Shown here piece after piece: positions 36,801-46,022 of a stretch of 64,000 nt of DNA. The position numbers were made by a program, and so were the translations under genes. Below the pieces are notes generated by a model, which was not told where the DNA came from, did not search any database, and saw nothing but the letters and a program-made list of their open reading frames with translations. The stretch is taken from the NCBI GenBank assembly GCA_951804985.1, contig OX638130.1, positions 104,110,040-104,174,039 on the forward strand, written 5' to 3'. Positions within the stretch are counted from its first letter, which is position 1. Every line of letters begins with the position of its first letter. Source of the DNA: Dryomyza anilis (Eukaryota; Arthropoda; Insecta; Diptera; Dryomyzidae).

Positions 36801-39800
36801 ACTAACATTTAGCTGTAATAAATTCTTGAATAGAGGTATTGCAAAAAAACTGTTTTACGAACTCAAGGTCTAGCCAGATAAAGAGTGCTATGCGCACATT
36901 TGACAAAAATGTTCGAAAGAAACACATTTTTATGGATTTGGACAGTGGCGTTTTCTTTTTTTCCGCTACACGTCCAGTTTCAAGGATATTCGACAAAAAC
37001 CAAATTTTTGTTTATTCTATAGATTGATAAGCATTGGATATAAAGTCATACTTATTTATTTTTTATCCAAACCATGCATAACAGAACACAAATTATATAT
37101 TCATATCAATTTTTAAAATTCCTTTAACAGGACCTGAGATATGAGGTAAAAAGACAATTTTTGGGCTAAAAAATTCACATTTTTGGATATTTTTATCGTA
37201 ATACCCAGGTGTGCACCATACTTGTGCTTTACATCAACAGTTAGCAAATCTCACCAACTTCAATGCTGTGTTATTAAAAAAAACGTAAACGTTGTAATTG
37301 ACCATACAAATTAAAAAATGAAAAAAAAAATATTAAACATAGAAATATCTCACGATTTTATGATATTTTAATGCATCGTTCACTGCGTGTGTTATAAATG
37401 TTTTAAAATATTTAAATGTATAAATTGTTATTTTTCAACGACCTAAAATATACAAAACTAGTTTTCAAACAAAAAAAAAACCATTAAACTCAAATTTTAT
37501 TTAAATTGTCAAGACGAATTTTAGGGTGTGTGCGAGTTCGACTAAATTGCTGACTAAACTAAAATTTGTCGGTAATGCTTTTTCAATTTAGCAAATTTTC
37601 GAGCCGACTAAAATTAACTAAATTGGATGACAGCAAACATACATATGATAATGGATTGATTATAGACTTTAACAATTACCGGTTACCGAATGGTGATCGA
37701 ATGAAAAGTCGTTCAATTTAGTTTAGTCAGCAATTTAGTCGAACTCGCACACACCCTTAATATACTAATGGATGCTAATATTTCTATTTTTAAACTAATT
37801 TGGAATTATTTTTTAGGGATTTAGAATCTAATGATTAAAAAAGAAAATGTTTTATGGTTATTGAGAGCATAGTCCAAAGTAGCCATTAAAATTATTAACT
37901 TTTTCAATACGTAAAAGTTTTAACTCCCCAAAAAAAATTGGTTCAAAAAGTACTAAGAAAAAACTGTTCTTTACCATACGACTGACTCAACACATAAATC
38001 GTCACAATCGTGTGAAATTATATAAGTGTTTTTTATAACAGCGTTATTTTTTGTATATAAAAGCATTTGTGTATAAAAAATTGTACAATGTTAAAATACA
38101 AAAAGTAAATATATAAAAAATATAAATTTAAAAAAAATACTACAAGTCACGGTTAATTTATATTTTGGCGTACTTTAAGAATACATGCGCCAAACAGTGT
38201 TGGCCGGTGTTGGCTATTTTAATCAAGTGTTCATTGCACTTTGTAGTAACTAACTTAACCTACATTTTTAGCATTTACCACCACATCATAACAAAAATTA
38301 ATATGTGCTTTAAAACACACTATGCCTCACGTACAATGTACCTCAGCACTTTAAATAGTTGCGTTCGATAAGTGGTGAAGACGGCGGTTTTTAATTGTTT
38401 GCTTGTTCGAAAGTATTGATAAGATAATAAACCATTTGGTGTTATCGTTAAAATTCTTAATTTGATGAAACTACTGCCGGCCCAACTGCCTCATCGTACG
38501 CTATATGCTATACGTCGTACGAGGGAGAACAATATAAAGCAATATCAAAAGAAAACACAAGAAAAAATTCCAATTATGAAGCATGCCTACTATAATAACG
38601 TGATATAATTGTTTTTATTATATTTTAGGCTAAAAATAAAAACAAAATCAAAACTCGTTAAACGAACGTGTCACAAGTGTTGTTAAATGTTTTGTATGTT
38701 GTTATACGTTTGTTGCCTTCATATTGTAGCTACAAAAAATAAATTGCATAAAATTTGCAATTCCAAACATAAATTGATATTAAAAACAACAAAAACATTT
38801 TACACGCATATGCATTTTGTAGTTGCATTGAATTAATTTAAACATTTTTAACATTCAAAATTATAAACATTACTAAAGTGCAGCAAAACTGCAAAATGAA
38901 AGACAAAACCAACAAAATTAAATCGTTCCTGTTGCAGCGAGCGTTTAAAGTAGCGTGCGCTATCTTAACTTTCACTTTTCGACGATGGTTCCAATATGTG
39001 CTTCGTGTTTTTGATATTAATGCACGATTCTAATGGTGCATGTGAAGAAATGCCAAATAGCATATTTTATAGTTCAACGGGCAGGCAGCAAGAAGATTAA
39101 TAAAAATAAAGAAATTTTATTTTTATTAATTACACTACGCAACACGATTTAAGGCATGGATATGAAAAACAACATTTCTATATAATTCGGCTGGGTGGCT
39201 GATTTTTACGGCATACTCGTTTTTTTTCTATTACGTAACGTTTTTGAGCCAATTGCAATTTAAGCCGTTTCTCACCGACCATTAAGCATAAAATAATATA
39301 GTACTGTTGAAAAATAATTTTACAAAAAACCTTCAACGCAATTTTTCTTTTAATTGTCAATATTAATTTTAATATACTAATGAATGCTAATATTCCAATG
39401 CGTTATTAAGATATTAGGACCCAACCTCGAAAATGTTTAATTTTTATATATAACTAGCTGGATCCGTGCACGACTCGTGGAAATCTTTCGATAGAAATCT
39501 TCCCCATAAAACGCTTTCTCGTAGTGTTTTTCCAGTAGAAGTTTTAGTGTGGTGAGTTTCGGTGTGGTGAGTTTAGGTGTGGTGAGTTTTGGTGTGGTGA
39601 GTTTCGGTGTGGTGAATTTTGGTGTAGTGAGTTTCGGTGTGGTGAGTTTAAAAATGTTGGTGTTAAATTTGTAGAGTTATTTAGAGCATAGACCACACTA
39701 AGTATCAAAATTACTAAAATTTTTTGTAATTGATCTACTTTTTAAAATATACCCTGTGAACATAATTTTAGTACTCTTTTATATAATCAATTTTCAATAA

Positions 39801-42800
39801 AAAATAATTATGCCTGTAATCGGAAAATATCATTATTTTATATTTAATTTTTGCTTATGCTTATTGCATACTCATTTTTTTCCTATAACGTAGCCTTTTT
39901 GAAAAAAAATCGCGTAAAAACTGAACTATTACAAATTTTAACAGTTTTTGAAGGAAACTGTGTAGATAGGGCATATTTTAAAAATGAGAACAGATAAACT
40001 AAAGTATTTAATTTTGAACATTAGTTTAAACTATGCTTTGCTTAGCCATAAATCATTTTCTTCTTTATCATTAGATCCGAAATGCTAAGAAAATCATCAA
40101 AAATAGTGCAAACAAAATCTAAATTTTTCGAGTTTAAAATCAAATATCTTAAAAACATATCAGAATATTAGTATTTGTTGGTATATTTTAATTAGTCTGG
40201 ACATAAAAAATTGCGTTTATAGTTTTTAAGAAAACTGGATGAATAAGGGAATTTTTATACCCTACACTAAGAGTGAAAGGGTATATTCAGTATGGTACGC
40301 CGTTTGTAACACCCAGAAGGAAGCATCTCTGGCATGAAAAGTATATATATTCTTAATCAGCATGACCCCCTGAGTCGATTTAGCGATGTCCGCCTGTCTA
40401 TCTGTTGAAATCCCTGCAACTTAAAAAATTGAAGAGTTAAATGAATGATACTCTAAACTTAGATTACTAATATACCTACGCTGTATGTGCGAAAGATCTG
40501 TCCATTGTGACCTGTGATCTGACCATTTATATTCAAATAACTCATATAATATTTACATCTACAGATCACTTTTACTGTATACGTGCTTAGGTAAACTTTT
40601 TTGGTCAAATAAAGGGGAGCGCTACAAAAGTTTTTTTCAAGGGTTACGTTTTTTTCAAGGGGACGCTACAAAAGTAGAGCGACAGGGACAGCAAACGACG
40701 CCATATTTCTTGCCGCTCTTTTGACATTTCTCTTCAGTAAGGTTTGCCATTTCATGATGGAAAGATATACGAAATTATTAAAATTGACTACCGAAATTCC
40801 AATTCGTATATCTTTCCATCATGAAATGGCAAACCTTACTGAAGATAAATGTCAAAAGAGCGGCAAGAAATATGGCGTGGTTTGCTGTCCCTGTCGCTCT
40901 ACTTTTGTAGCGTCCCTGTTGAAAAACCTTTTACATATTGACTTCATGCTCAAATACATGAAAGTAATGTTTTCCCGTGAAACGACTTGTGGTTCCCAAA
41001 AAAAAAAAAAAACGAAATCCGGTACACCTACCCATTTGTAAATATGGGTATCAAATGCATGGACATTCATCAGCGATTGAAAGTTTGTAGTTATTTTCAG
41101 GATTCGTGTACCCTGGTGACCTATATACCACTTTGATTGGTAACCACACATATGAGTAGGGTATTTATAGTCAGCTTAGACCAACTAGAATTTTGATAAT
41201 CCTAACTATCATAATAACACCTACTATAAAATGTACCTACTTTAAAATTTCCCATGTGATCTAATCTTCCCAACTGGTTTTAATTCAAAAAGTGGCTGAA
41301 AAGTACAATTTTCTAAAAATATTACGTAATAAAAAAAAAATAAAGTATACACTCAAATTCAGTGACCCCGAATTATATAGAGTTGATGTATAAGATGTAC
41401 TTAGCAAAAAAAAATTGTCCCGTTTTGTTGAATAGTGTTATTAGTTTAAGACAATCTTATACTTTATAAGATTTGTTATCAATTGAATGAAAAATGTTAT
41501 TCTATTTGAACTGCTAAACTGCTAACCGTGTACGATATCAGTTACTATTTATAAATTAGTTCTCTAATTAATTTCAATTGAACGTTCTTAATATGAACAA
41601 CAAACAAATATTATTACTTATCGTTAAAAAAAAGAATAATTCACAAAACGTTAGTGATTTTTAATAGCGTTATATAAACTCGATATAGAATCTATATCGA
41701 TGAACAAGACATTGCTGAATTAAAAAAAAAAACTTTAAAAGCTTTTAATAATTCATTAGACTTTGGAAAAGGCAAGGCCGCTTGATTCTGCTGAAGAGTC
41801 TGTTATAAAAACAAGAATACTTTTCTGATTCAAGTAATTACATTATGTAATTACTATCATTTCTTTAGCTTTATTTAAAGCAGCAATATCGATTACTTTC
41901 TTTGGAATTCAAATTTAAGAATTTATTTATAATACTTTCATGGGTTTCTTTCCAAGGATCTATGAGAATTTCGTATCATTTTGTATATTTTGTGAGGTAA
42001 AAATGGAATTGCAAAGATGTAAATTAAAATATACTAAAAACTAGTAAAAAAAATTAACTCACATTTTTATTATTATTATTATTATTGCTTCGGGGTAGTG
42101 CACTGCAACCTGAATAGATCTATTGTGCCCCGCTTGATACCATAACTGAAGACATTTTCAGTTCTGGCATCTTCCTATACTATTTATAGGGGGTTCTGGT
42201 TCTAATAGTTCTATAGGATGTCCGTCAAGCCTATCTCAGTTGATACCATAACTGAAGACATTCTCAGTTCTGGCATCTTCCTATACTATTTATAGGGAGT
42301 TCTGGTTCTAATAGTTCTATAGGATGTCCGTCAAGCCTATCTCAGTTAAGAACATGATTATATGGTTAGGGTTCATCTTTCTAATATCGCTCGAACTTGG
42401 TTGTCGATTCCCAAATGTTTGCATTCTTGTACGCGTTAGCGCTGGACATGTTTCTAAAATGTATTCTGGATCTTCATCGTCTTCTAGACAGAATCTACAT
42501 GTACTGTCCGTTTGTATACCCATCCTAGTCAGATGTTTAGCAAGCCGACAGTGACATGTAAGAAGTCCTATTAGAATTCTCAGATTTTTCTTCGATAGTT
42601 TAATGTATTCTTTGAATCTTCTTAGGTCATAGGACCAAATAAATTTCTTTGATTGACGCATTTTAGCCTGCCCCGACCATAGTTCTTATCTGGTGTTAAA
42701 TAGTTCTTCTCGTAATAGCTTTTTTACAACACTGTCAACGATTCCACAAAAAGGTTCGGGACCTATTAGTTTTGTGGCGGCTCCTATCCGTGCAAGTTTG

Positions 42801-45800
42801 TCAGCTGCTTCTGCATTGCCTTCTATTTTCCTGTGGTCTGGGACCCAGAGTATGGTAACGCTATTATTCATAACTAGTTTATTTATTTTACCTAGACATT
42901 CCCATACTAGTTCTGAGTTGATCTCGTAAGATTCTAATGCCATTATGGCTGCCTGGCTGTCCGACAGGATTGCTATATTTTTATTGCTATAATTCCAGTC
43001 CAGATTGAACTGAATGCATCTATCTATAGCGTATATTTCCGCTTGAAAGATTCTGGTGTATTTTCCCATGACTTCGAAGTATTTGGTTCTAGGCCCATAT
43101 ACTCCTGCCCCGGTTCCTTCATCTCTTGATGATCCATCCGTGTACCACGTGATCATATTCTTGTGTATATCATATGTATCAGATATGTTTTTCCATATCT
43201 TTTTGTTACTGCGTTTCGCATTGAAGTTTTTTAAGAAGTTGAATCTCTTCGTTTTATGGTCTATTGGAGTTGGTAGCGTGGGAAACAGTCGGGTCAGAAG
43301 ACACGATTTCCCGGGCTCCATACGTCCTCCATTTCCAATACCTTCGTTTGCTATGTGGTGGAGTGCTCCTCTTGCCACTCCCTGCAGGAACAGGACTAAT
43401 GGTGCAAATTCAAGGAGTACTCCTGTTATACAAGAACAAGCTAGCCGTTTAACTTTCTCTAGAGATTTCTGTGTTGTCCGAAGACCTAGCCTTTTTGCCC
43501 ATACCACCATTCCATACATAATAATTGGTCGGACCATCATTGTATACATCCATCGCATTATTTTGGGTGTGCATCCCCAGCTTTTGCCTGCAATGGACCT
43601 ACTTATCATAATTGCCCGTGTGGTTTTTATTATGTCTACTTTTTCTTGTTGCTTCCATAGGAGTTTGCTGTCTAGTGTAATTCCTAAATATTCAACTTCT
43701 TCACTCCGGTTTATTTCGACTCCGTGTAGCCGGATTGGTCTAATATTATAATTTATTCTTCTTGAAAAGGGTGCCATGGTGGTTTTTGTGGGATTTATAT
43801 TTAGTCCTATGTGGTCCTCACATGGAGAGAGTTTATAAATGAGTGAACCTAACTATAAAATAGTCAAATGCCTTGGTGAAGATATGAATGTGAATTTGTT
43901 CTATTCTATATAATTTCAAAATTATTCATTTTCATGATACAGATTGTCATATTTATAGAGTTATTTTATGATGAAACATTTTTAGAAACAAGTTTTTCAT
44001 TTAGGGCATTTCCAGTATAGGGCTTCCGATGTCAAATGCCTTCCGGAATGCCAAAAAAACAAAAGTGCCGATAAAATGACATCTACCAAATGATTTCCTG
44101 TCAAATTTTGATGTCGATACTATACAAAGTTATAATCAAAAATGTACATAGTACGTATCTAACTAAAAAATTACCATTCAAATTAGAGTAGCATGTTTTT
44201 ACTTGGAAATTTTTGAATTTTGTACTATTTGAAATAGATTTATAATATTTTATATTTAAATTTTAGCATAAAATTTAGCATTAAAATACCTTGCTCTAGA
44301 TTAATTCAATAAACTTTTAACGTGCTCCCTCAAAACTCACTTTTTAGACTTAGCATGTTATTGTAAACTATAGACAAAACTTGAAATACATAAATCACTT
44401 AGTAATTATAGTTTGGTGGAAAAATAAAATTTTTGAAATGGCTGCGAAATCAATCAAAACTCTCTAAATGTGTCAATTTTGCAATTCTTTTTAAAACAAT
44501 AATCTTATCGTATAGAAAAATGTATGTATTACTGAGTTTGCAAAGAAAAAACTAAAATTTCCAAGGTAACTTGGCTTTACTTTGCTATTGGACTTGAGAC
44601 TTTCTGCCCTCAAACATTCGTATTGTATTTATATTTATTTGGTGTGTATGAAAAATTAAATATTAAAAAAGTCCTACAATATATTTTACTATATACGTAT
44701 TTATAAAAATATTTTGCAGTTTTTTTGTTTTGTTTATGCCGTATCTGGTTTTGCAATTAGTGTTTTTTTTAATAACAAACGTAACAAAATTTAAAAATCA
44801 AGAATTTTTGCACTAAAATCGTATGTTGAAAATTTAAAATTGAAAAAAAAAAAATTAATTAAAAAAAAATATGTTTTAACTCCTTCAATACTACATAGTT
44901 CTTAACTTTTTTAAATTATAGAGTTCCTCTTTTACATCTTGATAGTAAAAATATTGAGGGTATTAATTGAAAAAATATATATATAGCTCAAAAGAGTGGT
45001 TTAAGAGACACCAAACAGAGCTTCAGTTTTTCTGCTATAAGTCGTTGTTATAACAGAAAAACTAACCAAGTACATTTTTAAAATTATAACAGTGTCTTTG
45101 TTAAACCCTGACAATTCTTGATCAATGACCTAATTATGATATGAATTAAAATAGTGTTTTTGAATAGATTTACAGCATTTAAAATGCATAAAATACCTGT
45201 TATAAACCACCATAAACTTGGAAAATGTATTTTTAATAAACATTACTTGGTTTGTTTTAACCACTACACTTTATGTCATCATCAATATATTCGATTATTA
45301 CTAACGAAGCTAACATTTAGATTTTTTTCCATATTTTCATCTTCAACAGCGTTGACGCTGCGACCAAACCAGTTTCAGTTGTTTGAATAGCAATAAGTAT
45401 CTTAAAAATAAAAAAAAATCCATATATAAAATGACTAAGCTGATGAAGGGGGCGCGGAGGAGTAGGTTGAAAAAATGCATGCTTCAAAATTAAACATTAT
45501 AGCAAAAGAAATCTGCGTCTCTAAAGCGTACAAATTTCAAACTATTGGTTTTAGTTACAGAGTGGCATGAAGATTTTTCTGCGAGGGGGTGGTGTGGTGT
45601 AGCAAAGGGAGCGGCGCAGGAATGGGTGCGCCTGCGACGCGATCAAAGCGAGAGAGAGCGAACCAAATTTATTACTAAATTTTGCAAATTTTCAATATAA
45701 ATTCAATTAATATTTAGATAACAAATTAAGCATACAACAAATTGTTCGCATTTTAAATACAAATATTATTTCATGCAGTACAAATAAAATGCAGCAGTAC

Positions 45801-46022
45801 TAATAGTTTCTACATGTTGCCTGTTTTTTTATCAGTTTTATTCTCCCCGCGCACGGTCTGTTCAACCAACAACAACAACAACTGAACAAACAGCGACGAC
45901 GACATTTTGATTTCGTGTCGTTTCAATTTTTTTTTATTTGTATATTTTACCTTAATAATTAGTTCGATTTCAGGAACTTCACTGCCGTTGCTGGTGCCAT
46001 TCTCGTGATTTTCCTCCGACAT
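24881..46022 (-). CDS. Clic: Chloride intracellular channel protein (CLIC)
   Basis: Six coding exons on the minus strand: 46022-45951, 29196-29095, 29033-28869, 28333-28091, 25141-25031 and 24958-24881. All are in phase 0 and total 256 residues. Exon 1 encodes 'MSEENHENGTSNGSEVPEIE' plus 'LIIK'. Exon 2 carries the thioredoxin-like redox site 'GACLFCQEYFMDLYLL' (C36-x-x-C39). Later come 'PPILIDNGLAILEND', 'RNTRFLTGDTMCCFDCELMP', 'YHMYQLDAFTQSCPADQDII' and the C-terminal 'ETPTFTTSIPIDISE'. This is the glutathione-transferase fold of CLIC proteins, which exist as soluble redox proteins and membrane-associated forms. The donor after exon 5 is weak (GTTTGA). Intron 1 is 16.8 kb and contains another gene and many transposons; intron 4 (about 2.9 kb) holds three transposon relics. 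It starts head to head with Nrde2. Confidence 0.96.
25466..25684. mobile_element. Rosa-like copy with only one arm
   Basis: Starts with a 3'-type terminus (GGATTTTTCAATAAGAGCGC), then the 5'-type terminus and one full arm, ending in the former centre ('tactaccgaaattcgaattcgt') without the second arm. It lies in Clic intron 4. Confidence 0.8.
26245..26640 (+). pseudogene. Non-LTR reverse-transcriptase relic
   Basis: Readable pieces in shifting frames: 'GFRPGKSTIDQIF' at about 26245-26285, 'CLIEFGEPARLINQTL' at about 26385-26435, 'RGFRQGDSLSFNFLF' at about 26500-26545 and 'LLAYIDIISRNTRAV' at about 26575-26620. These are successive conserved blocks of non-LTR reverse transcriptase. The catalytic YADD has decayed to Y-I-D. 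It is about 400 bases, heavily compressed and inactive, in Clic intron 4 and antisense to Clic. Confidence 0.7.
26722..26994. mobile_element. Rosa-like fold-back MITE, copy without left terminus
   Basis: Begins at 'gtagagcgacagggacagc', about 30 bases inside the usual left end, and then has both arms. It ends 'gtagcgtacctgttgaaaatccct'. There is no extra 3' terminus. It lies in Clic intron 4. From 27000 to 28085 nothing else is recognisable. Confidence 0.82.
29260..29320. repeat. Short tandem repeat 'aagtgcgttaaatttt'
   Basis: The phrase AAGTGCGTTAAATTTT occurs about three times in tandem or partial form in the gap between the nested gene and Clic exon 2. Confidence 0.6.
29520..30950 (-). 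CDS. Nuclear protein with three psq-like helix-turn-helix repeats
   Basis: An open frame on the minus strand, nested in Clic intron 1 and on the same strand as Clic. It is open from about 31013 but has no ATG before 30875-30873, which gives 451 residues. A CTAAT branch-like site and 'ccattccag' near 30985 suggest an upstream exon, so the true N-terminus is unsure. Numbering from that ATG: residues 1-200 are low-complexity with 'QLAK'/'QLP' pseudo-repeats. Three predicted helix-turn-helix units follow at about 203-243 ('GMSLGQAAKKYQVVKSTIWA'), 251-290 ('SLSEISRSLNIAKSTVH') and 313-357 ('GMSVRFAAEFYAVPLTSLWR'). An acidic tail ('DDDDDDVDDV') then leads to the end. Units 1 and 3 resemble pipsqueak/CENP-B-type DNA-binding domains, so a DNA-binding nuclear role is likely but inferred. 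I do not recognise the gene. Confidence 0.8.
   Translation of the reverse strand: MDANHQHATVSDAHLTSTQHIEPNVMHININAMKSLYLAYEKEELNKLKLFTTPLEHKKNLTETEISTAEQDGNNYAVLQNYNHTALNCVVPAAVQNNNNISIISGIEDNVSSYHVSKTEEPITTVSQLAKASAQLAKVTSQLPPVSTLLPNLPTTATQLPVVSVEELPEPQSTEMDFATVVAEACEGLFDDIENELDLNLNNDLSATATTTTTVCPDCIGGVKGRKDSEAMQMAVSAVLHDGMSLGQAAKKYQVVKSTIWARVSKHPKHKPRKTNKETSDIIQRRLTAGDSLSEISRSLNIAKSTVHQHKMRLKKHGKLAEEILHLKKDKNGNVHDNGDLQERLMQAYRGYRVNGMSVRFAAEFYAVPLTSLWRFIKRNKLSDAKEDGDDTSLDFFDNDSVKVINACDNDTNSTFNDAKYNKDDDDDDVDDVTIEKEDFDDNCENINPETTEIKDEFAAEDHKLFEQTLLNHLFE
31762..32291. mobile_element. hAT-type MITE, complete, 8-bp target duplication
   Basis: Exact duplication GTCTGGAG at 31754-31761 and 32292-32299. 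The ends TAGAGATGGGCGCGTGCC and (inverted) TAGAGATGGGCACGTGCC differ by one base. Length 530 bp, no coding capacity. A left-truncated relative is at 3182-3470. The family is hAT by duplication length and terminus. Confidence 0.93.
32480..33320. repeat. Dispersed repeat, inverted pair of arms
   Basis: The left arm (about 32500-32815) matches the copy at 80-385. The right arm (about 32990-33300) is inverted: 'cataactttggtccaatt', 'gaatacagaaaaaatcaga' and 'ttacgtaataattcaaaaactttaggcaat' mirror left-arm phrases. Together they look like a roughly 0.8-kb element with long inverted arms. A SINE fragment has inserted in the right arm. Confidence 0.6.
33072..33150 (+). mobile_element. 5'-truncated SINE copy with 15-bp target duplication
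   Basis: The 79-bp insert runs from 'acatgcacagctcaaatggtgagagagctcgg' wording to an ATT-repeat tail. It is flanked by exact duplications TAATTAAAAATATTA at 33057-33071 and 33151-33165. It matches the 3' part of the SINE at 52906-53218. The long duplication and 5' truncation mark target-primed reverse transcription. Confidence 0.92.
33324..33490. mobile_element. hAT-end fragment plus 'gtgagtgag' repeat
   Basis: Starts TAGAGATGGGCATGTGAGCG, the hAT-type terminus seen at 31762, followed by an imperfect GTGAGTGA-rich tract to about 33475. No matching right end was found. The remaining intron to about 35290 shows only AT-rich sequence. Confidence 0.5.
35290..35600. repeat. Relative of the 15.7-16.8 kb degenerate array
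   Basis: Shares wording such as 'attttttgtctggggt', 'tctgccagtaaa' and 'aatatgccg' with the array at 15660-16760. The open frames on both strands are repeat-borne. Confidence 0.45.
36197..36529. mobile_element. Rosa-like fold-back MITE, Clic intron 1 copy
   Basis: TA-flanked. GGGTTTTTCAACAGGGACGC starts the left arm, the right arm is its inverse, and an added 3' terminus 'acttttgtagcgctcttattgaaaaaccc' closes the element. The layout is the same as the copy at 5307. Confidence 0.88.
37524..37756. mobile_element. 233-bp MITE with TTA duplication (Harbinger-like)
   Basis: GGGTGTGTGCGAGTTCGACT at the left is mirrored at the right, with about 40 bp of terminal inverted repeat. It is flanked by TTA at 37521-37523 and 37757-37759. 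A 3-bp TWA duplication is typical of PIF/Harbinger elements. Related copies lie at 46684-47150 (two) and 58127-58350. Confidence 0.82.
37760..39540. other. Intronic AT-rich sequence, nothing recognised
   Basis: Part of Clic intron 1. No coding exon or clear repeat is seen, apart from generic AT-rich tracts. Confidence 0.4.
39547..39651 (+). repeat. 15-bp tandem repeat, seven units
   Basis: GTGTGGTGAGTTTCG is repeated seven times with one or two substitutions per unit. The period is a multiple of three, but the frames are not open beyond the array, so it is a minisatellite rather than a coding repeat. Confidence 0.9.
40257..41340 (+). repeat. Dispersed repeat copy A, carrying a rosa-like MITE
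   Basis: Starts 'ataccctacactaagagtgaaagggtat' and contains 'gtttgtaacacccagaag' and 'gatcagcatgacc...gagtcgatttagc', a phrase set common in interspersed fly repeats. The later part ('ttattttcaggattcgt', 'ggtaaccacacatatg', 'gggtatttatagtcagcttagaccaactag') aligns with copy B at 53280-53410. A rosa-like MITE (40612-40931) has inserted in this copy. Confidence 0.75.
40612..40931. mobile_element. Rosa-like fold-back MITE inside repeat copy A
   Basis: TA on both sides (40610-40611, 40932-40933). A 3'-type terminus ('gagcgctacaaaagttttttt') comes first, then the fold-back arms, so the extra terminus is at the left here. The orientation is opposite to that of the copies at 5307 and 36197. Confidence 0.85.
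42064..43832 (-). mobile_element. 5'-truncated non-LTR retrotransposon with RNase H
   Basis: On the minus strand an open frame runs from about 43830 to 42317, broken by one in-frame TAA (42688-42686). It starts in the reverse-transcriptase thumb ('LNINPTKTTMAPFSRR', 'EEVEYLGITLDSKLLWK'). An RNase H domain follows with its acidic residues in 'WYTDGSSRDEG', 'FQAEIYAI', 'ILSDSQAA' and 'IEGNAEAADKLA', then a C-terminal cysteine-rich motif ('CHCRLAKH', 'TCRFCLEDDED'). The 3' end has a 106-bp tandem duplication and an AAT-repeat tail (42066-42087 on the plus strand). The product would be part of the ORF2 enzyme. It is an arthropod LINE of the group that keeps RNase H (I/Loa/Jockey-like); the exact clade is unsure. 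It is in Clic intron 1, same strand as Clic. Confidence 0.88.
42135..42346 (-). repeat. 106-bp tandem duplication at the LINE 3' end
   Basis: Two units, 42135-42240 and 42241-42346, are identical apart from a few substitutions. The inner unit encodes the last residues and stop codon of the LINE frame ('IGLTDIL' then stop); the outer unit repeats them as 3' UTR. Confidence 0.9.

Noticed and set aside
39547..39651. CRISPR-like or coding repeat
   Set aside because: It is a contiguous 15-bp minisatellite without spacers, and no frame stays open around it.
43056..43751. 231-codon plus-strand open frame
   Set aside because: It is antisense to the LINE RNase H region, whose minus-strand reading has clear domain motifs.
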